NCBI GenBank assembly: GCA_017311315.1
Contig: CM029622.1
Location: forward strand, 11,335,295 to 11,399,294
DNA: 64,000 nucleotides
Reading direction: 5' to 3'
From: Dendrocalamus latiflorus
Lineage: Eukaryota; Streptophyta; Magnoliopsida; Poales; Poaceae
The position numbers were made by a program, and so were the translations under genes. The notes below the pieces were generated by a model, which was not told the DNA's origin, did no database searches, and saw only the letters and a list, made by a program, of their open reading frames with translations. Numbering within the stretch: the first letter of the stretch is position 1; every line of letters begins with the position of its first letter. Below are positions 58,074 through 64,000 of the stretch, piece by piece.

Positions 58074-59297
58074 CACATCACCCAATTGCCAAACAACACA
58101 TGTGTTATCATTCTATTTGCGACAGGAGCCTCAGACTAAACATATGCAACCTGTCACCAAACCAAATAATGACAATGGTCTACATATGGTCCAAAATTAA
58201 ATTTGGCATGTAAAATTATGTTTTTCTACATTGTTGATGCATACAATAGGAAATGGTCCTGCTGTGGTTACAGACCAAACAGAGAGAGTGTGTGGTATGG
58301 AGAGTTAGGTGAGTAATGGATTAGGGTTCCCCCCATGACCTGTGTTATATATATATACATCCACATAAGGAGCGCTTTTACAATTATACCCTTACACGTG
58401 AGTATTCCCCTCAGGGGTACTCATGTCATTACACATGTCCCATTTTGGGCCTTACATCCTTCTAACAGGCCTACTGGGCTTAGGTGGGGGCCACCCCTAC
58501 AACAGGAGCCTCTCATGGTGAAGGGTTTCACGGGCCGAAGCCATACCGCTGAGCCCTTTGGCCCCCTCCGTCCCATCGGCCTGTGACCCTCGATGACCTA
58601 GATACACTTTCGTTCGTTCTTATGGTGCGAGAGCCGTGTCTTCCGCTCCCGGAGCTGTGCGACCTCGAAGTCGAAGACACCGAGTAGGTCGAAGGCCTCG
58701 ACGGGGCCGAGGTCAGGGCGTGACATGCTTCGCGCTCCGGATGTTTGTGGGTGCGAAGTAAAACTTGGGCGGCTGCCCTGGGCAGCCGAGTCTCGGGAGG
58801 TGCCCCGCGTGGTGTAGCGCCAGCGCGGAGAGGTGGCTGCGTGGCCTGGGAGTGCGCTTTAATGATGCCTAGAATCGCGCCGGCCCTTGTCAGGGGCAGG
58901 CTGTCGCGGCTTCTCTATGGGTACGTGGCAGGCTGTGATTGGAGCGTCATGGGATGCCAGCGGTCATACGACCACGGCCGTTCGCCTCTTCCCCAGGGAA
59001 AGTGGCCACGCGGTAGGAATGTATCGGCGCATTACGCGCTGATCGCCCACCTATCGCCGCCTGCCGTGGTTGTCAGCGGTTGCACTGCCCGATCGTGGGT
59101 AGCCGAACCGCTGTAATCCTGTCGTTCGATCTTCTGCTTGCGGGGGAGACGGGGGACTTTATAAGTCGTCACTGTGGGCATGCAAACGCTCCCCTTGGCT
59201 GCCTGCTTGCTTGTGCTTGCGCGTTCCTTTCCGTTTTCTTGCGCATCCTGCTACTTTCGCATCCATTCCTGCTCGTCGCCGCAGCGGGGAGAGAGGA
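58074..59297 (+). other. Probable LTR or leader of a gypsy-type element
   Basis: A GC-rich region with TTTATAAG at 59158-59165 some 140 bp before an ATG at 59298 that leads into gag-like sequence. Composition suggests an LTR promoter and leader. I could not find matching LTR ends or a primer-binding site. Confidence 0.35.
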
Positions 59298-59419
59298 ATG
59301 GCTGCGCGCAACGACCTCCCAGCTGACAAGGGTGCCGCCCTTGACGATCCTACGCGTCGTCTTACCGAGAGCGCCTGGTTCTGCGCGACAAAAGGCAAAC
59401 CAACCATCGTTGGGATGCC

Positions 59420-60445
59420 ATGAAGAAGTCAAAGGGTCGTTGCTCCCGTGTGCTGGGGCGGAGTCGCGTCACGGAGGAGACTCTCCAAACCCTTCTTCGA
59501 GAGAAGAAGCTGGAGGACCGCGCTGGGGCTCGTTTGCCCGGGCCTGATGAAACAGAGCCGAACCCGGGAGAATCGGAGGCGGTCGTCTTCGTGGCGTTCT
59601 TCGATGCCGGGCTCCGAATCCTGGCGACATTCTTTGTTCGCGAAGTGCTGCGAGCCTATGGGTTGGAGCTGGCACAGCTGACTCCGACCGCGATCGTTCG
59701 GTTGGCCATCTTTACTTGGGCGATGCAGACGGAAGGTACCCGTCTCAGCGCCGAGTTGTTCACCATCCTGCATGACGCACGGTGCCAACCGAAGAAAATG
59801 GAAGGGGAGGCGTACTTGAACTTCGGCAGCGTGGACTTCGTGCTGAGGACGGATTGCTCGCACTTGTTCCCCGCGTTGGCTACGCGGGGAAAGTGGGAGT
59901 CTGGCTGGACACGGCGGTGGTTCTATCACATTGTGATGAGCACGAGCGGCCTTCGAAGCCGGGGAGAGCCGATATCATTCAACCACTGTCCGGATGTGAC
60001 GCCTCGGTCCGGCGACAACAACAGGCGCGGAGACTTGCTGGCATCGCCCTCCGGTTCAACATGCGTGGCCTCGTCGAGGAGTTCACCATGTACGGGATAT
60101 CTCCGCTTTCTTGTAACTGGAAGTACGAGCGGCGGGAGCCCGACCGGAAGGACGGCATCCACCCAGGGGTGTCTTCGCTCCATAAGCCCTTCGCACCCTG
60201 TAAGTATCCCTGCCATAGGCCACGTACCACCTGGGTGGTCGCAAACCCTTAGGTATGATATTCCGCTTTTGCGTGCAGTGCGCCGGTTAGAAGATGCGGA
60301 GCGCGCGGTGGTTGCGGTTCTTGGGCCGTACACAGCGAAGGAGCACAAGGCCCGTGAATCCGCAACTTCCTTGGCAAAGCAAGGGCGGATTAACCGGGTA
60401 TGCGAGGTTCTGGGGATTCCCATTCCGGAACGCCCGGTGCCTGTG
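59420..60445 (+). pseudogene. Gypsy-type gag-like ORF (putative gypsy type transposon domain), broken
   Basis: ATG at 59420. FFDAGLRILATFFVREVLRA, YGLELAQLTPTAIVRLAIFT, GEAYLNFGSVDFVL and KWESGWTRRWFYHI follow the layout of the Pfam family called putative gypsy type transposon (PF04195, my recollection), found N-terminally in some grass gypsy elements. After FYHI the sensible frame shifts near 59935 to one reading GIALRFNMRGLVEEFTMYGI, then returns by 60260 (RRLEDAERAVVAVLGPYT), so there are two breaks. It is cut at PVPV by the LTR starting at 60446. Confidence 0.6.
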
Positions 60446-63400
60446 TGTAACATCCCGAAAATTTGAAATTTGAAATGTGAAGCTTTTGAATTATTTTTGC
60501 AATATGTTTTATTTGAATTTGGAGTTTATGGTATTTTTCTGAGTATTTGGTTGAGGTTCCAAAAAGTTAAAAAGATCAAGAAGAAACAAATACAATTAAT
60601 TAATGGAGAATTAAAAACTTAAAATGCGAATCTGAAAAGATGATCCATAAAAAGAAGGGGAGAAATCTGGCTTAAAAATACCAAATCTCATTCTGAAAAT
60701 AATGGCATGAATAATAATGAAAGCAAGCAAATAAAACATATGTTGATATAGATATAAATAGAGATATTAAAATTCTGCATCTACAAATTTAGTGCCAAAA
60801 ATATACTTAAATATAAATAAAATAAAAATATGTATACATACACAAAAATAGAAATAAGGAAAATGTATATGTATATATATACTTGTATATATACATATGT
60901 AAATATATGCAATAAATAGATAAAATGGAAAATTACAAAAAAAAGAAGAAAGAATCGGAGTCAGGCAGGCCATCAACCCGGCCCAACTTCCCTTCCCACC
61001 CCGCCGACCCATCTCCCTCCCCTCTCTACCGACACTGCGCAGCGGGCCCCCTTCCTCCCGCGCCTCTCCTTCCCTTGCCGCCGCGTGGCCAGAGCGCCCG
61101 CCTCCTCTCTCTGGCCACTGGGCCCAGCCCCGCGCGCCCGGCTTCTCTCTGCCCCGCGGGCCCTCGCCCCGCCCCCACTCCGCCTTCTCCCTCTGCCCGC
61201 TGGGCCCCGCTCCCGCGCGCCTCCCCTCCCTCTCTTTCTTCTTTTCTTCCCCAGCGCGCCCGCGCCGCTCCTCTCTGCTGCACTCAGCTCCTTTCCTCCG
61301 CGTGGCAGCCATGCACCAGCCCTCGCCCACCGATTTTCCCTGTCGCCCCCGGTTTCTCTTGCGCGCCCACCGTCTCCGCAACCACCCCGTGAGTATGAGT
61401 AGCTCCCCCCGCGCACTCCCTGTCTCTTCTCCCGTTTCTGCCCAAGCGCGCCCGTGAGCCGCCCGGCCGCCTCCTCGCCGTTCCGAGCCCTCCGGCAAAC
61501 TCCCCGCACCGAAACCGCGTCATGGCGTGCCCCCAAGAACCTCCTTCCTCCTCCCGCGAGTAATCGAACCCCGGTGCCCTTGGTTCACCGCACGGCCGCC
61601 CTTCTTCGATTCCGGCCACCACCGCCATTGTCGCCGCCATCCTTCTCTCGGAGCACCACCGCCCAATTCCTCACGTTGAGAGCAAGCCCTCGGCGCCGTG
61701 AGGCTTCCCCAACCGCCGCCCGGGCCTCCCGTCGCCCGAGCAACCTCCGCCACGTGGCCTGGCCGCGCCGCCCTCGGCTCCCGCCACCGGCCAGCCTTGG
61801 ACCCTCCCCGACCCAACCGGCAGCATGGTAAGCTTCACTCCGCCTCCCTTATGCTCACGCGCACGCCGCTAGCTGCCCTCCCCCACGCTGGCGCCACCGT
61901 CCCCGTTCCCACCTCACCGCCGCCGCCCGAGCAGCTGCCCCTGCCGGCCTGCGCCATCCCGGGCCGTGCCACCTCCTCCACCGGCTTCTACATCTCCCCG
62001 GGAACCCACTTTGCCGGCTAATACTGCCACCCCGGCCGGCCCTCACCGGCGGCAACGCAATTGACTGAGCGCCGCCCGCCTCCCCTGTTTTTGCTCTGTT
62101 GTGCCCAGGCCCGTGCGTCACCTTATCTATTTTGTCCCCCTCCCTTAGTCAAGAAACACCAGCTGCCACGTTGGTCACCAGCGTCTGCCTAACACACTCA
62201 CAACCGAGATCTTGGGTTCGAACCCTTTCAGCCGCACATCTTCTCCTCTTTTTATTTTGCTCTCTCTAACCCTTTTTAATTCAGAAAAATTTAGGGAAAA
62301 TTAGGAAATAATTTAGAGCAGTTAATAAATTCAATTAGGATATAAAATAAGATTAACTAAGATCTAATATTTGGATATTTACTTTATGGGCAATTACTAT
62401 AGCTTGAATATTTATTGAGGTCTAAATATCAATTAAAAGCACCAATAAAATATGATTTAGTTTAGCAACCAGATTTAATAAAGATCTCAATTAAAAATAC
62501 ATTCAAAAATTAAGATTAAGGCAATGGATTAAATAGTATATTTACCTACAAAAGCAAGACTTTAAATTAAGAGGTTACCCATAATTATAATTAAATATAT
62601 GCCATAACATCTGGCAGGCAGCCATAAAATAAATCTTAATGGTAGATTCAATTAAATGATAAATCAAGCAGATTCATAAAATTTATTAAACGATATATTG
62701 TAACCATTTAAAAGGAAAAACATATTTAAGTTAGAAGGTTATGATTTATAATCCTCATCCTTAGTACATCTCCGATAAACAAATCTCAACGATGGGTTTA
62801 GTTAATAATGGCAGTGAAAGGAGAGTTGGTATTTGGGTTAACATTCCACATAAAATGACTATGGATGAATATTGAAATATGCCTGTAGAATATATGGTAA
62901 AAACTGTTTGCACATCAAAAGCATTAAATAATTAAGTGATACAAAATTTAACCATCTAAAGTGTGACTGTCGTTCCTATATCTTTAAAAGGCCATGAAAA
63001 TACCTTCACAAATAACCATGAAATAAATTGAGGTGTAGAGCTGTTACTAACTAAACTATAGGTACGTGACGTGTATAGAAGATTGTAATAAATATAACTA
63101 TCAGGAGAATAAGGCTGAAAATTATTAACAAATCGACTAATCCCTAGCCTAGAATGCAAGGTATTAAAGACGATATATGAACCCCTAGATCAGGGTTAAT
63201 GCTCTTGCGATGTACAAATTAATACCATGCAAGAAGATAATAAGCTTAAGATTATCTATCAGCACATAGGTCTAATCTGACTCATAAAACTTCCTTGATA
63301 AATACAGAAATAATAAAAGAATCTATTAATAAAAAAAGATCAATTCATCGCATTCTACCACCAACCTTGCCTCAAATCACCCGAATCACTCATTAACTTA

Positions 63401-64000
63401 TAATAAATCTAAATTAAGTTTATTTGGATTTATCTGGATCATTTGAGTTATTTGTTTTTATTTGAATTCAATTGTTTAGCACGTAATTAGAAATTGGAGT
63501 CCGGAAGAATCAAGGAGCAAGCAAGGCCGAGATCGAAGTAAAGATAAAGACTCGAACCTCAAGATCGACAAATGAGAAAGCTTTGAGTGAGCTCAAGACC
63601 GCGGGAAACCGCGCAAGGTGAGTCAATACTTTGATCATGTTGAACCTACATTTTCTGCAAACTATTTTTGTTTAAATTATCAAATCGCATGCTGTTACTT
63701 TATATGCAAATACATGTTAATTTAGGATTCTAGATATATGCCCATTGTTTGCCTTGAATAATATTACACCTCCTTTGGAATATCTGAATGTGTGAACCTT
63801 GTCGCCCTAGCAAAATTATTATAGTAACCTTTTGAAAATAAGTCCGTAATTAACATACCATGCTTAGTATCGCATAGGTATTCATGGGCGCGAGAACGCC
63901 CAAGCATCACTTTAATCATGAGAAAATTTGGTTGGACATTCACGGTGGTAATGACTGGTATATGTTGGCTATGATTATTTTATACTCCCAAAATCTCCAA
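60446..64000 (+). mobile_element. Gypsy-type LTR, runs off the window
   Basis: Starts TGTAACATCCCGAAAA, the common beginning of grass gypsy LTRs, inserted directly in the gag-like frame (a CTGTG target would precede it at 60441-60445). It shows AT-rich, GC-rich (60950-62060) and AT-rich segments in the order seen, reversed, in the 51885-55576 solo LTR. The last part includes CCTTGTCGCCCTAGC, like GGGCGACAAGG in that LTR, so they are related. The right end is outside the window, so I cannot say whether it is solo or part of a full element. Confidence 0.7.

Noticed and set aside
60767..62121. Several open frames of 85-243 codons on both strands
   Set aside because: Same situation inside the right-hand gypsy LTR; composition-driven, with no motifs.

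Overview
The window is nuclear DNA from a flowering plant, almost certainly a grass. The evidence is a long split gene with GT-AG introns whose spliced product reads as plant xanthine dehydrogenase, abundant plant-type LTR retrotransposons (SIRE/Maximus-like copia, other copia, gypsy), a plant LINE with a DUF4283-like ORF1, and Tourist- and hAT-type MITEs. The protein resembles the rice enzyme as I remember it, so an Oryzeae or other rice-like genome is my inference; the sequence does not prove it.

Layout. 1-446 (minus): decayed exons of a HAK/KUP-type potassium transporter. 447-1691: no recognised gene, then the 5' flank of the next gene. 1692-45020 (plus): xanthine dehydrogenase (XDH), 14 exons over 43 kb. 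Without one exonic transposon and one extra base, the exons add up to 4,110 nt, i.e. 1,369 codons plus stop. Much of the gene's length is transposon. Exon 1 holds a 280-bp hAT element. Intron 1 holds two MITEs and a 5.6-kb copia element. Intron 3 holds an Ac/Ds-like element. Intron 6 holds a solo LTR and two small foldback elements. Intron 7 holds an 11.8-kb SIRE-like copia. Intron 11 holds an 8-kb LINE (itself hit by a 1.5-kb LTR element) and another solo LTR. For most of these I could read both ends and the target-site duplication.

45021-50000: XDH 3' flank with a 108-bp Tourist-like MITE, then a pol-less SIRE-like gag remnant (minus) that abuts an F-box pseudogene (minus). 50275-64000: a LINE tail, a 3.7-kb gypsy-type solo LTR nested in an older related LTR, a broken gypsy-type gag-like ORF, and a gypsy-type LTR that runs off the window end.

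State of the genes. XDH has every cofactor and catalytic motif expected, but carries two lesions: the hAT insertion (which, with its target duplication, keeps the frame open) and a +1 C in a C7 run in exon 4. Frame breaks at homopolymers recur in the neighbouring transposons and in the HAK remnant, so some may be assembly errors. All transposon reading frames are broken, mostly by TAG/TGA codons that look like cytosine deamination. I found no wholly new system. The points most worth following are the in-frame exonic hAT insertion, whether XDH is still functional, and the GCGGTACTACCGC hairpin motif shared by three LTR insertions in XDH introns.
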